DNA of 64,000 bases from Winogradskyella psychrotolerans RS-3 (lineage in GTDB: Bacteria > Bacteroidota > Bacteroidia > Flavobacteriales > Flavobacteriaceae), in contig NZ_ATMR01000002.1 in assembly GCF_000427335.1 (NCBI RefSeq), forward strand, positions 1-64,000, in the 5' to 3' direction. Shown here in pieces: positions 8,509-17,778 of this stretch (positions are counted from its first letter, which is position 1; each line of letters starts with the position of its first letter). A program made the translations under genes and the position numbers. The notes under the pieces were generated by a model. It worked only from the letters and a program-made list of their open reading frames with translations, was not told the DNA's origin and did no database searches.

Positions 8509-9213
8509 ATGACTATGAGTAAAGACCTCTTTGGAAAAGCCCTATTAGATTATCAGAATGGAAATTATTCTGAGGACATCATAACATCTACAAATATTTC
8601 TGATGAAGATGAATTACCGCTTCCTTATTTATTTAGGAATTATTCTGAAATGCCAAAACTTGAGCAAGCAGCATTAAAATTAGCAAAAGGCAATGTGTTA
8701 GATGTTGGTTGTGGTTCTGGAAGTCATGCGTTGTGGCTACAAGAACAAAACATCAAAGTAAAAGCTATTGATAGTTCTGAAGGTGCGGTTGAAGTCGCTA
8801 TGAAACGTGGTGTTTTAAATGTTGAATTGAAACCACTTTTAGAAGAGACCGAAAGTTTTGATACGATTTTACTATTGATGAATGGTACGGGAATTTTCCA
8901 AGAATTATCTGAAGTAGCGAACTATTTAAAGCATTTAAAATCACTTTTAAATCCTGATGGTCAAATTTTAATTGACTCTTCTGATATCTCTTATATGTAT
9001 GAAGATGAAGATGGAGGCATGTGGCTAGATCTTAACCAAGGTTATCCTGGTGAATTAGATTATTTCTTATCGTATAAAGGTGAAAAGGAAGTCCCTATGA
9101 AATGGTTGTATCTCGATTTTAAAACCTTGAAAACAGCTTGTTTAACGGTTGGTTTAAAGTGTGAGAAGGTTATGGATGGTGAGCATTTTGATTATTTGGC
9201 ACGAATATTTTAG
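8509..9213 (+). CDS. Class I SAM-dependent methyltransferase
   Basis: A 234-aa protein with motif I LDVGCGSGSHALWL near residues 64-77, an acidic motif II (IDSS near 89-92) and ILLLMNGTGIF as motif IV. It belongs to the small-molecule methyltransferase type; the substrate is not evident. Start ambiguity: ATG at 8509 (MTMSK) or 8515 (MSKDLFG). It is divergent from the YkgJ gene. Its last 36 bases are copied in degenerate form at 9336-9371. Confidence 0.85.
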   Translation: MTMSKDLFGKALLDYQNGNYSEDIITSTNISDEDELPLPYLFRNYSEMPKLEQAALKLAKGNVLDVGCGSGSHALWLQEQNIKVKAIDSSEGAVEVAMKRGVLNVELKPLLEETESFDTILLLMNGTGIFQELSEVANYLKHLKSLLNPDGQILIDSSDISYMYEDEDGGMWLDLNQGYPGELDYFLSYKGEKEVPMKWLYLDFKTLKTACLTVGLKCEKVMDGEHFDYLARIF

Positions 9214-9536
9214 TTGTTACACTGGGCTCCTCTGAGGTTCGCAGAGATTCACGGAGCGTTTATTTGTCCGTTTTAAGAATTTTATATAAAAGTTAAATCT
9301 AATTTCTCCGTGCGCCTCTGTGCAAAAACCAATTAGGTAAGCATTTTGATGAGTTGGCATGGATATTTTAGGGTGTTGCACTGAGCTTCTCGGAGGTTCG
9401 TAGAGAAAATAGTTATCGCGCAAAGACGCAGAGGCGCAAAGTTATATTAGAAAATTGCGTTATATTTTTTTTGCGTTTGAGTCTTTGCGGCTCTGCGACT
9501 TTGCGACTTTGCGACTTTGCGAGCTACAACTTATAA
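9214..9536. repeat. Complex intergenic repeat of CACGGAG / CGCAAAG words, duplicated with a gene end
   Basis: The 323-bp gap holds two arrays. The first (9214-9330) starts CACTGGGCTCCTCTGAGG and ends in complementary CTCCGTGCGCCTCTGTG words. The second (9372-9536) repeats the opening with changes and adds CGCAAAGACGCAGAGGCGCAAAG-like words and their near complement, including three GCGACTTT units near 9503-9528. Each array begins right after a copy of the methyltransferase 3' end, so gene end plus array seems to have been duplicated as one unit of about 158 bp. Confidence 0.75.
9336..9371 (+). pseudogene. Degenerate duplicate of the 3' end of the preceding methyltransferase gene
   Basis: The codons read GKHFDELAWIF followed by TAG, matching the true C-terminus GEHFDYLARIF and its TAG at 9178-9213. 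Similarity continues into the repeat downstream. There is no start codon or upstream frame, so it is a relic. Confidence 0.7.
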
Positions 9537-11201
9537 TTACTGTACCTCACCTCCAACCACAGTCTTCAGAACTTTAATTTTTGGAATTTCATTGGCCTCA
9601 ACCGTCATAATATCATTATCTAAGATGATAAAATCGGCAAACTTCCCAACTTCAATACTTCCTTTTTCATTTTCTTCAAAATTAGAATAGGCCGCCCAAA
9701 TCGTCATGCCTTTTAAGGCTTCTTCTCTGCTTAGAACATTTTCCATTTGAAAACCTCCTTCTGGAAACCCTTCTAAATCTTGTCGTGCGACAGCGGCATA
9801 AAAGGTTAAAAACGGACTAACTCGCTCCACAGGAAAATCAGTTCCTAAAGCCACTTTACCATAAGCTTCTAATAATTGTTTATAAGCATAAGCCCCTTTT
9901 ATACGTTCTGCTCCTACTCTATCTTCTGCCCAATACATATCGCTTGTGGCATGTGTTGGTTGTATGGATGGCATGATATTTTTATACAATTCAAAATCCT
10001 CAGGTGATACAATTTGAGCATGCTCTACACGCCAACGACGGTCTTCTTTTCCTTCTAACACTTTAGTATAGGTTTGTAACACCGCATGATTAGCAGAATC
10101 TCCAATAGCATGTGTATTCATTTGAAATTCTGAATTTGCAATGCGTTCAGCCGATATTTTTAAAGTTTCTAAATCTGTAACTAGCAATCCTAAATGGCCA
10201 GGTTTATCTGAATATGGTTCTCTTAACATCGCACCTCGAGACCCTAAAGCTCCATCTGCGTAAAACTTAAACGAACGCACATTTAGGTAATCTGTTTTAG
10301 TAACCCCTTTATCTAAAAAGTAATCCAGATTATCTTTAGACGCAGAGACCATGGCATAAATACGCATTTTTAATTCTCCTGATTTCTGAAGACTATCAAT
10401 AATTTCAATAGCTTCTTTATTTAAGCCTGCATCATCAACCGTTGTTAACCCCAAATCGAAACATAATTTTTGTGCTTCTAATAAGGCATTAGCCATATCA
10501 TTTCGGGTGGGTTGTGGCCAATGTTCCATCACAAACATTTCCGCATTGTCTACTAAAATACCGGTAAGTTCGCCATTTTCTACAACAACTTCTCCTCCTT
10601 CAATTTTAGAATTTACGGTTACATTTCCTAAATCTAAAGCTGCTTGATTTGCTAATATAGCATGGCCATCAATACGTACTAATGCAATAGGTGTATTTGG
10701 ATAGAGTTTATCTAATAAGCGTTTGTTAGGAAATTCCTTCTCTTCCCAGTCATTTTGGTCCCAACCTCGACCAAAAATAAATTCGTTATTTCTTTCATTC
10801 TGAAAATCTAAAACACGTTTTACAACGTCCTCAAAACTTTTTGTTCCAACTAAATCTACAGCTTGTTGGTCTAGTCCTAGACCTAAAAAGTGACAATGTG
10901 CATCTATTAATCCTGGTACAATAGTTTTGCCTTCGGCATTAAGTGTATCGTTAGCTTTATATGTATTATCTATTTCAGAGGTCGTACCAACAGCAATTAT
11001 TTTTCCATCTTTTACAGCAAATGCTTCAGCTTTACTAAAGCTATCATCAACCGTATAAATATTGGCATTTGTGACAATTAAATCAGCTTGTTGTTTATCT
11101 TTTTCACAAGAAAACATAGCACAAATAGCGATTAACACCACTACCTTTTTACTTCGTTTAATACAATTTGTAACTGCGTGATTGTAATACTGAAATTTCA
11201 T
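9537..11201 (-). CDS. YtcJ-like amidohydrolase lipoprotein
   Basis: A 554-aa protein of the amidohydrolase_3 group. The N-terminus has a signal peptide with a lipobox-like AMFSCEK near residues 28-34, so it is probably membrane-anchored. The metal motif DAHCHF lies near residue 93, with later ligands in HAIGDSANHAV and GTDFPVE. Relatives hydrolyse exocyclic amides such as N-substituted formamides; the substrate here is unknown. The frame opens at 11246, but the first 15 codons run through a terminator hairpin, so I chose the ATG at 11201. Confidence 0.88.
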   Translation of the reverse strand: MKFQYYNHAVTNCIKRSKKVVVLIAICAMFSCEKDKQQADLIVTNANIYTVDDSFSKAEAFAVKDGKIIAVGTTSEIDNTYKANDTLNAEGKTIVPGLIDAHCHFLGLGLDQQAVDLVGTKSFEDVVKRVLDFQNERNNEFIFGRGWDQNDWEEKEFPNKRLLDKLYPNTPIALVRIDGHAILANQAALDLGNVTVNSKIEGGEVVVENGELTGILVDNAEMFVMEHWPQPTRNDMANALLEAQKLCFDLGLTTVDDAGLNKEAIEIIDSLQKSGELKMRIYAMVSASKDNLDYFLDKGVTKTDYLNVRSFKFYADGALGSRGAMLREPYSDKPGHLGLLVTDLETLKISAERIANSEFQMNTHAIGDSANHAVLQTYTKVLEGKEDRRWRVEHAQIVSPEDFELYKNIMPSIQPTHATSDMYWAEDRVGAERIKGAYAYKQLLEAYGKVALGTDFPVERVSPFLTFYAAVARQDLEGFPEGGFQMENVLSREEALKGMTIWAAYSNFEENEKGSIEVGKFADFIILDNDIMTVEANEIPKIKVLKTVVGGEVQ

Positions 11202-11233
11202 GTATTGTTGGTTTTGATATATGTAAAAATAAG

Positions 11234-11269
11234 AAAAGCGCTCCAAATTGGAACGCTTTTGATTTTTTT
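11234..11269 (-). terminator. Terminator hairpin after the beta-barrel gene
   Basis: The stem AAAAGCGCTCC with GGAACGCTTTT (11234-11260) has a 5-nt loop and one mismatch and is flanked by T-rich sequence on both sides. It lies downstream of the minus-strand gene ending at 11336 and just before the ATG at 11201. Confidence 0.6.
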
Positions 11270-11283
11270 AGTCAATTTAAAAA

Positions 11284-11313
11284 GATTACTTCGCTGCTCT
11301 CGCAACGACGGAA
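11284..11313. repeat. Dispersed repeat fragment (ATTACTTCGCTGCTCTCGCAACGACGG type)
   Basis: It resembles the AGATTGCTTCGTCGTTCC / TCGCAATGACG repeat words common between bacterial genes. A single degenerate copy, recognised by eye. Confidence 0.35.
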
Positions 11314-11335
11314 CACTAATTTTTAGTGCTTACTT

Positions 11336-13066
11336 TTAAAAGTCAAATTGGTAAGTCGCACCTCCAAGAAGCTGTATGCCTTGCACAGGGAAATTTGACC
11401 AACGGTTATAATTTTGACTCGCTATGTTATTCGCTTTAACGAAAAATGATAATTGATCATTTGCTTTATAACCGACATGCGCGTTAGCATCAAAATAACT
11501 ATCTAAAGTAACTGCTGTAGTGGTTGTATTCAACGGATTCAAAATATCAAAATAAGTACTTTGATCTTCACGTTCACCAACAAAGAACATACTTGCTCCT
11601 GCAAACCATTGTTCTGAAATTTGATAATCTAAAAACACAGAGGCTGTAAGATCCGGTAAATTCCAAGCTTCAGATTCGTTATCTGTGCTATAACCAAAGT
11701 ATTCCCCTTTTACTCCTAAAGTAAAGTTTCTATTTAAATCTACATTCAACTCACCTGCCACAGAAAACGTAGTCACATCATCGTAAGCGACAAAAAATGA
11801 ATTACCATATTTATATTCTGTTAAGGCATCACTCGGCACATCATTGGATTTGTATAAGGCTTTATTCTTTTCAGAACTATAACTTCCTTTTAAGCTATAG
11901 CCAATATTACGAGAAAGCTTCCCCTTAGCACCTACAAACATTTTGTACTGCTGATCTGTTGGAGTTACCAAAAGTGTTGGTGATACAAATGGATTTTCGT
12001 TTACAAAATCGTAATACGAATTCTGAATTAGATCGCCTTTAAGTCCACCAAATGCAATTAAGATCTCATCCACCAATCGGTAAGACGCTTCTATGTTTGG
12101 ATAGATAAAAAATTTATTCTCACTAAATTCTGTGTCGTTAAGGTAGGCTAATTTCACACCTAAATCAATTGTTAAATCATCTTGTACCAATTGATACGAT
12201 GGTGCAAATCCAAAAGTGACATTCCCGTAATTAATTTCACCAATATTAGAATAATCGCGATCGAAAGTCCCACTAATATAATCTATAGAAAACTCTGATT
12301 TAATAACAGCATCTTGTACCACAAAATCAAAGCTAGTCTTAGCAACTAATCTGTTTTCAGCAGAATCATGGTTATCTCCAAAACGTCTAAAACGAAGACT
12401 TGCGTCTTTAACAATAGCGTCTTCAAAATCAATTTTACCACCAACATACAAGTCGTTATACGTCTGACCTGCATCAATACCATCTAAGTCACTTTCATCA
12501 TAAAAATCTTGAGGCACACCATACCAATTATAGGTTTGTAAATTAAAACCTCCATCAACTTGCCATGTAAAATCTCTATCGCTCTTTTTATAATAAGCGT
12601 TTAACTTGGTTTTCGAAAAATTATCATCCAAAAGCACATCATCAATACCTCCTTGAGACGAATGGTGACTAAAATAACCACCGACATTTTCATCTCTACT
12701 CAACTCATGGTTCAAATAAACTTCACCCAAAATTGTGGTATAACTTCCAAATCCTAATGAGGCATAATTATCATATAATTTTATTGCCTTGGCTTTGTCA
12801 ACCGTTGCTGCTTTACCTTTTGCTGGTGTAAATGTTGAAGCCACAGGAATTGAGAAAATATTGTACTTAATTTCCTTTTTCTTCACGGCATTAGAATCGT
12901 TCAACTTTGGATTATCTTTAATTTTAAAGGCATCCGAAATTGTTGGAGTATATGGTTTTATAACGTTAACCGTTTGGTCTCCAATAGTGTCTTTGGTACG
13001 TTCTTGAGCATAACTAAATGTCAGACTCAAAGTAAACATTGCTAATCCTATATATTTAATTTTCAT
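11336..13066 (-). CDS. Plug-less TonB-receptor-like outer-membrane beta barrel
   Basis: A 576-aa protein with a signal peptide (ends TFSYAQ). A proline-rich stretch NVIKPYTPTISDAFKIKD is followed by alternating amphipathic strands to the end. The final residues GATYQFDF carry the terminal aromatic typical of BAM substrates. No carboxypeptidase-regulatory or plug domain is visible, so it is a porin-like barrel rather than a full TonB-dependent transporter, though pipelines call it TonB-dependent receptor. It lies 57 nt downstream of the 1007-aa TPR gene; this pairing recurs in flavobacteria and suggests they act together at the envelope. Confidence 0.75.
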   Translation of the reverse strand: MKIKYIGLAMFTLSLTFSYAQERTKDTIGDQTVNVIKPYTPTISDAFKIKDNPKLNDSNAVKKKEIKYNIFSIPVASTFTPAKGKAATVDKAKAIKLYDNYASLGFGSYTTILGEVYLNHELSRDENVGGYFSHHSSQGGIDDVLLDDNFSKTKLNAYYKKSDRDFTWQVDGGFNLQTYNWYGVPQDFYDESDLDGIDAGQTYNDLYVGGKIDFEDAIVKDASLRFRRFGDNHDSAENRLVAKTSFDFVVQDAVIKSEFSIDYISGTFDRDYSNIGEINYGNVTFGFAPSYQLVQDDLTIDLGVKLAYLNDTEFSENKFFIYPNIEASYRLVDEILIAFGGLKGDLIQNSYYDFVNENPFVSPTLLVTPTDQQYKMFVGAKGKLSRNIGYSLKGSYSSEKNKALYKSNDVPSDALTEYKYGNSFFVAYDDVTTFSVAGELNVDLNRNFTLGVKGEYFGYSTDNESEAWNLPDLTASVFLDYQISEQWFAGASMFFVGEREDQSTYFDILNPLNTTTTAVTLDSYFDANAHVGYKANDQLSFFVKANNIASQNYNRWSNFPVQGIQLLGGATYQFDF

Positions 13067-13123
13067 GTGTATTAATTTGATTGAAAATAAGTTTAACGCT
13101 AATTAAATTGTCTTGTTGCTTTA

Positions 13124-16100
13124 TTAATTATCGTCTGTTTCGATTGATGAATTCGTCTTCGCTTCTTCTGCTTTTATTTTATTTAATTCTACTTTGGCTT
13201 CACTTACAACCTCTGTAAAATCCGGGAAGTTACTAATCACACTTTCTAAGATATAAGTCGCCTGAAACGCATCTCCTAAAGCATAGAAGTTCTTAGCCAT
13301 AACCACCAATCCTTTTGCACTAAACAATTTATAGCTCCCATAATCCTTAGCTAATTTTTGAATGGTTGTATTTGAGGCTTCGTAATCACCAGCTTTGTTT
13401 TTAAAATAACCATTGTAAAATAAGGCTTCTGCTGCAACGCTTCCTGTCGCTATTTTTTCAACTTCGGCATAAGCTGTTTTTGCTTTGGCTTCATTACCTG
13501 TTTCAATCGCAGAACGTGCAATCGTTAATTTAGCATCACTCTTAACTTTGTTATCTAATTTTGAATTGCTCAATACTTTTTCAGCATAGCTTTCTGCCTT
13601 AACGTAATCTTCGGTTTGGTAATAGGCATTCATTAAATTCGATTGTGCATAAACCACATTCTGAGGATAATCAGCTTCTTGCTCTAAACGTTTTAATACC
13701 GGAATAGCTTTTTCCCAATTAGAAGTGCTTAAGTAAATCTCGGTAAGCTTCACAATAGCTTGTTCTGTGTACCCACTTTTTGAAGCCTCAACAACCGCCT
13801 TATAATGTGGTTGTGCGTTATCTAATAATTCTTTTTTATAGTACAATTGCGCTAAATAAAAATGTGCTTTTAGATTATGAATCCCTTTTGGAAACTGCGT
13901 CAAATAGTTATTAAACTGACGAATGGCTTTATCGGTTTCATTATCTAAGTATGGCTTTTCTGCTGCTAAATAGGTAGTATTATCTAAGTCCACATCAGAA
14001 ATCTCAACATAATCTAAAGTCCTTACCCAAGTTGCATATTCATCTACTTTACCTAAATCGATATAAATTAAACGTACTGTAGACACTGCCTGAACCGCTT
14101 CACCAGAACCCGGAAAATCAGTCGCTACTTTTTTAAATTTCGTCAATGCTCGCGTGTTATCATTGCCGTTATAATACACTAAACCTTGACGCAATAAGGC
14201 TTTAGAAGTAAAGGCACTTGTTTTGTATTCAGAATTTAAGCGATCATACGTTTGCATGGCTTTGTCTGTGTCATTAGATTTTACGTACGAATTTGCTAAT
14301 TCATACATCGCGTCATCTCGTAATGCCGATTTAGGATATGTATTTATAAAAGACTGTAATGCTGAAATCTTATCAGAACCTTTTCCTAAATACCCTTCGC
14401 TCATAGCGACTTGAAACGCTGCGTAATCCGTTTCAATTTCATTAATCTGAATGGCTTTTTTATAAGCAGCAATAGCATCGTTATAATTACTAGACACAAA
14501 ATAGCCATCTGCCAATCTTAAATAAGCGTCGTTTTGGCGCAATTTGTCATTTGATTTATTCTTAATGAATTTCTCAAAATAGTTTGAAGAATTCGTATAG
14601 TCTTTCAATTTAAAATACGTGTACGCTAAGTTGTAATTTAGATTTTCATTTTCTGCTAAACTTGAAGATTCACTAAAACCATTAAACTGCTTAAACCCAA
14701 TTAAGGCATCGTTATAATTACTTAAATTATATTCCGTTTCCGCTTTCCAAAAGGTCGCTTTAGCCACAAAAATAGGGTCTCTAGGTTCTTTTAGCGATCC
14801 ATTAAAAAGCGCTAAGGCTTCGTTATACTTATTCTCATTATATAATTCCACCGCTCTAAAAAAGGCCACTTTTTGATAAGCCGCTTTGTTTTCAAAACTG
14901 TTCTTCCCTTTTAAAAGCTCTAAGGCTTCCTTATAATTTTTTGATGTGATGTATGAATCTATTAATAAGGTTTCAACTTCATCTTTGTAATTTGTGTTTG
15001 GATATTGCTTTAAATATCCTGTTAAAACCTGAGGAACGGATTGGTATGGATTCCCAATATCGTAACTAATCTTAGCGTAATTTAACCACGCATCTTCTTG
15101 AATTTTTAAATCAAAATCCATTTGTGATGCATTTCTAAACGCGTTTAATGCTTCTTGCTTTTTCTCTAAATTAATATAACTCTCACCTAAATGGTAATAG
15201 GCATTCTGAGCGACTGGATTATCTCCTCCTATAATTTTATTGAATTCTGAAATGGCACTTTCAAAATCATTTTGTTTGTAGTACGCATACCCTAATTGGT
15301 AATAATCAGTATTATTCCACTTTCTATCTTTCCCTTTATATTCTTTTAAATACGGAATCGCTTCGGCATACTTCCCAAGGTTAAAATAGCTTTCACCAAT
15401 AATTTTAGATAATTCAGATTTTTCAGCCGCATTACTTTTTGGTAATTGTGCTTCGGCAAGCTCTATGGCTTTTTCAAACTTTCCTAATTTGAAATTTAAA
15501 TCAGCCTGATAATAAGACAACTTCTCTTTGTACTTTTCGTTATCGCTAACTTGATCAAAATACTCATTTGCTTTATCGTAGTCATCACCTTGATACGCCA
15601 TAAAACCAATGTAGTACTTCGCTTGCGAGCCGTATTCTTTAGAATTTACAACACGATTAAAATACTTAGTTGCTTTTTTCTCGTCTTTAGTTGAATATAA
15701 GGCATAACCATAATTAAAATTGAAACGCTCTTTCTCTGCTTGAGCCATATTACGTTCGTCAACTTTATCGTACCATTTACGTGCATAGGCATATTTTCCG
15801 TTGTTGAAATAATAATCGGCAACATCTAAAAATGCGGTATTTCGTTTGGTACTTGTCGGATAATCTTCTACAAATTCTGTAATAAGATTATCGGCATTAT
15901 TTTGATTTAAACGCACCGCACAATTCGCTATATAATAAGCGCAATCGGATTCTATTGTGGCGTCGTTTGTATTTAACTTTACATCGTCAAATAAAGTTTG
16001 AGCTGCTTTAAATTGATTGTTATTATATAAAGTCAATGCCTTTTGATAATCTTGAAACTCATTGGTATATATCGCAGATTTTTGCGCTATAGCAAGTGAA

Positions 16101-16147
16101 GAAAATACAAGAAAAACGATGATTAATTGTTTTTTAAAGAACATCAT
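13124..16147 (-). CDS. Large secreted TPR-repeat protein
   Basis: A 1007-aa protein with a signal peptide (ends LAIAQK) and tetratricopeptide repeats throughout, with recurring units such as YYQLGYAYYKQNDFESAI and AYYHLGESYINLEKKQEAL. It ends in an acidic, lysine-rich tail. Many repeats resemble those of outer-membrane assembly TPR proteins (BamD/YbgF-like), so a periplasmic scaffold that serves the downstream beta-barrel protein is a fair guess. A perfect TATATTTG box precedes it. Confidence 0.85.
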   Translation of the reverse strand: MMFFKKQLIIVFLVFSSLAIAQKSAIYTNEFQDYQKALTLYNNNQFKAAQTLFDDVKLNTNDATIESDCAYYIANCAVRLNQNNADNLITEFVEDYPTSTKRNTAFLDVADYYFNNGKYAYARKWYDKVDERNMAQAEKERFNFNYGYALYSTKDEKKATKYFNRVVNSKEYGSQAKYYIGFMAYQGDDYDKANEYFDQVSDNEKYKEKLSYYQADLNFKLGKFEKAIELAEAQLPKSNAAEKSELSKIIGESYFNLGKYAEAIPYLKEYKGKDRKWNNTDYYQLGYAYYKQNDFESAISEFNKIIGGDNPVAQNAYYHLGESYINLEKKQEALNAFRNASQMDFDLKIQEDAWLNYAKISYDIGNPYQSVPQVLTGYLKQYPNTNYKDEVETLLIDSYITSKNYKEALELLKGKNSFENKAAYQKVAFFRAVELYNENKYNEALALFNGSLKEPRDPIFVAKATFWKAETEYNLSNYNDALIGFKQFNGFSESSSLAENENLNYNLAYTYFKLKDYTNSSNYFEKFIKNKSNDKLRQNDAYLRLADGYFVSSNYNDAIAAYKKAIQINEIETDYAAFQVAMSEGYLGKGSDKISALQSFINTYPKSALRDDAMYELANSYVKSNDTDKAMQTYDRLNSEYKTSAFTSKALLRQGLVYYNGNDNTRALTKFKKVATDFPGSGEAVQAVSTVRLIYIDLGKVDEYATWVRTLDYVEISDVDLDNTTYLAAEKPYLDNETDKAIRQFNNYLTQFPKGIHNLKAHFYLAQLYYKKELLDNAQPHYKAVVEASKSGYTEQAIVKLTEIYLSTSNWEKAIPVLKRLEQEADYPQNVVYAQSNLMNAYYQTEDYVKAESYAEKVLSNSKLDNKVKSDAKLTIARSAIETGNEAKAKTAYAEVEKIATGSVAAEALFYNGYFKNKAGDYEASNTTIQKLAKDYGSYKLFSAKGLVVMAKNFYALGDAFQATYILESVISNFPDFTEVVSEAKVELNKIKAEEAKTNSSIETDDN

Positions 16148-16182
16148 TTGTTGAGTGTTTTATTGATGATTTTATGTTGTGG

Positions 16183-16190
16183 CAAATATA
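16183..16190 (-). promoter_or_regulatory. Bacteroidota -7 box (TATATTTG) for the TPR / beta-barrel operon
   Basis: A perfect TAnnTTTG match on the minus strand, 36 nt before the start codon. No good -33 TTTG is seen at the usual distance. Confidence 0.5.
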
Positions 16191-16366
16191 ATTCAATACC
16201 AAATCTATAACGATAGAAAACGCTTATAATTATACACGGAGTTATTAAATATTTATTTTCAGTTGCTGTCTATAGGTATTCGCAAGTAAAACGGTCAGCA
16301 AGCCATTATAGAAGTTTATTACGACATTGGGAGATTCGATTTTTAAGTTCTATTTTTACAGCTCGT

Positions 16367-16405
16367 AAAATCAGTGCTTTTATCCATGATAACCACTGAT
16401 TTTTC
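16367..16405 (+). terminator. Hairpin with T tail upstream of trpA
   Basis: AAATCAGTG at 16368-16376 pairs with CACTGATTT at 16394-16402, and a T-rich tail follows. The 17-nt loop itself can form TATC/GATA. Nothing recognisable lies upstream on this strand, so it may end an unseen transcript, act as a leader element for trpA, or work for the opposite strand. Confidence 0.4.
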
Positions 16406-16481
16406 TTATAATTGATTTTATACATCCTAACCATTTCTGAACATCAGAAAACTGCAGAATTGGTTGATAAAGACCTATATT

Positions 16482-17252
16482 TTGAATAGAATAAACCAAA
16501 AATTAAACGAAAGCCATAAGCTATTATCCATCTATTTTACAGCTGGCTATCCGAATACAAACGATACTGTTACCATTATTGAACGCTTAGAAAAAAATGG
16601 TGTCGATATGCTAGAAATAGGCTTACCGTTTAGTGATCCACTTGCTGATGGGCCAACCATACAAGCCAGTTCTACAGAAGCTTTAAAAAATGGCATGACA
16701 AGCGAATTGCTATTTGAACAACTCAAAGACATTCGGAAAACGGTATCCATTCCATTGATCATTATGGGCTATTTTAATCCGATGCTACAATATGGTGTTG
16801 AAGCCTTCTGTGAAAAATGCCAAGAGGTTGGAATTGATGGACTCATTATTCCTGATTTACCTGTAGATGTTTACCATTCAGAATACAAATCTACATTTGA
16901 AAAATATGGTTTAATTAATGTCCTTTTAATTACGCCTCAAACGTCTGAAGAACGCATTCGTTATATCGATTCTGTTTCTAACGGTTTTATTTATATGGTA
17001 AGTTCTGCAAGTGTTACAGGAAGTAATTCTGGCTTTGGCAATACACAAACCGATTACTTTAAACGTATTGCAGACATGAAATTAGAAAACCCTCAAATTG
17101 TAGGTTTTGGTATTTCCGATAATGAAACCTTTACGCAAGCCACAGCATATGGAAAAGGAGCTATTATTGGTAGTGCTTTTATTAAGCATATAACAACAAA
17201 TGGTATTGAGACTATTGATAAATTCATTACGTCAATTCGTCCTAAGTCTTAA
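16482..17252 (+). CDS. trpA: Tryptophan synthase alpha subunit
   Basis: A 256-aa TIM-barrel enzyme that splits indole-3-glycerol phosphate into indole and glyceraldehyde 3-phosphate for the beta subunit. YFTAGYPN near residues 18-25 and LEIGLPFSDPLADGP near 47-61 hold the two catalytic acids; GSAFIKHI near the end binds phosphate. The likely start is TTG at 16482, giving MNRINQKL as in relatives; the frame is open to another TTG at 16464. No other trp gene is present within 16 kb on the left or 46 kb on the right, so it is separated from a trp operon. Confidence 0.93.
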   Translation: MNRINQKLNESHKLLSIYFTAGYPNTNDTVTIIERLEKNGVDMLEIGLPFSDPLADGPTIQASSTEALKNGMTSELLFEQLKDIRKTVSIPLIIMGYFNPMLQYGVEAFCEKCQEVGIDGLIIPDLPVDVYHSEYKSTFEKYGLINVLLITPQTSEERIRYIDSVSNGFIYMVSSASVTGSNSGFGNTQTDYFKRIADMKLENPQIVGFGISDNETFTQATAYGKGAIIGSAFIKHITTNGIETIDKFITSIRPKS

Positions 17253-17349
17253 ACGATTTTAACATTTGTCTTAGATATTTTGTGAAAGCCTTGTGAGAGA
17301 AAGGATTTTAAGTTTTTTATATTATGATGAATCTAAAAAATGATAAATC

Positions 17350-17493
17350 ATGGGAATTATAAAAGACAGTAAAAAATTTAAAACAACAAAAACTCAAACA
17401 AACCCAACAAATCCAACTGGCAATGTAAATCAAGTAACAAATGAGTTTGACATTGACAAAAAAACAATAAAAGGTCAGCAGACCAAAAAGTAA
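17350..17493 (+). CDS. Small 47-aa Thr/Asn/Lys-rich hypothetical protein
   Basis: ATG at 17350 to TAA at 17493 encodes a hydrophilic peptide starting MGIIKDSKKFKTTKT and ending KKTIKGQQTKK. It has no membrane segment or cysteine. It stands alone between trpA and a clear terminator 22 nt downstream of its stop, which supports a real short transcript. The function is unknown. Confidence 0.5.
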   Translation: MGIIKDSKKFKTTKTQTNPTNPTGNVNQVTNEFDIDKKTIKGQQTKK

Positions 17494-17514
17494 TTATTAA
17501 AAACAAGAAATTGT

Positions 17515-17548
17515 AAAGTCTATTCATATCTTTGAATAGACTTTTTTT
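17515..17548 (+). terminator. Rho-independent terminator
   Basis: AGTCTATTCA at 17517-17526 pairs perfectly with TGAATAGACT at 17533-17542 around a 6-nt loop, followed by seven T. It follows the 47-aa ORF and ends 6 nt before the next start codon. Confidence 0.85.
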
Positions 17549-17553
17549 ATGCT

Positions 17554-17778
17554 ATGAAACTACTTAACGATTGGCGAATTATAATCCTGTTGTGTCTAAC
17601 TTTAGGTTTAGCTCCATTTTTTCCGGAGCCACATATTTTAGGTAAATTAAAGTGGATTGCAGGAGGAGCAAACGGAATGACTTTAAAAGATTGGTTTGAT
17701 GTGGTTTTTCACGGCTTTCCATTTATATTACTAATACGATTAATTATTGTAAAATTAACACGAAAAAATGTCGCTTAA
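17554..17778 (+). CDS. Small inner-membrane protein of unknown function
   Basis: A 74-aa protein with two hydrophobic segments (about residues 8-24 and 52-66) separated by a conserved-looking loop containing PEPHILGKLKWIAGGANGM. The second helix ends in a basic tail. It overlaps the start of trmL by 11 nt, so the two are probably co-translated. I recall similar short proteins in other Flavobacteriia without a proven role. Confidence 0.75.
   Translation: MKLLNDWRIIILLCLTLGLAPFFPEPHILGKLKWIAGGANGMTLKDWFDVVFHGFPFILLIRLIIVKLTRKNVA

Larger units (their letters stand above)
16148..16481. other. Intergenic region between the TPR gene and trpA
   Basis: These 334 bp hold the minus-strand -7 box, then a stretch without recognisable genes, then the hairpin at 16367-16403. 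No trpB, no leader peptide rich in tryptophan and no T-box features were seen ahead of trpA. Confidence 0.5.

Noticed and set aside
16270..16365. Possible relic of a DUF1016/YhcG-type gene upstream of trpA (QQAIIEVYYDIGR)
   Set aside because: Only a dozen residues look similar, and a stop follows at once. Chance resemblance cannot be excluded.
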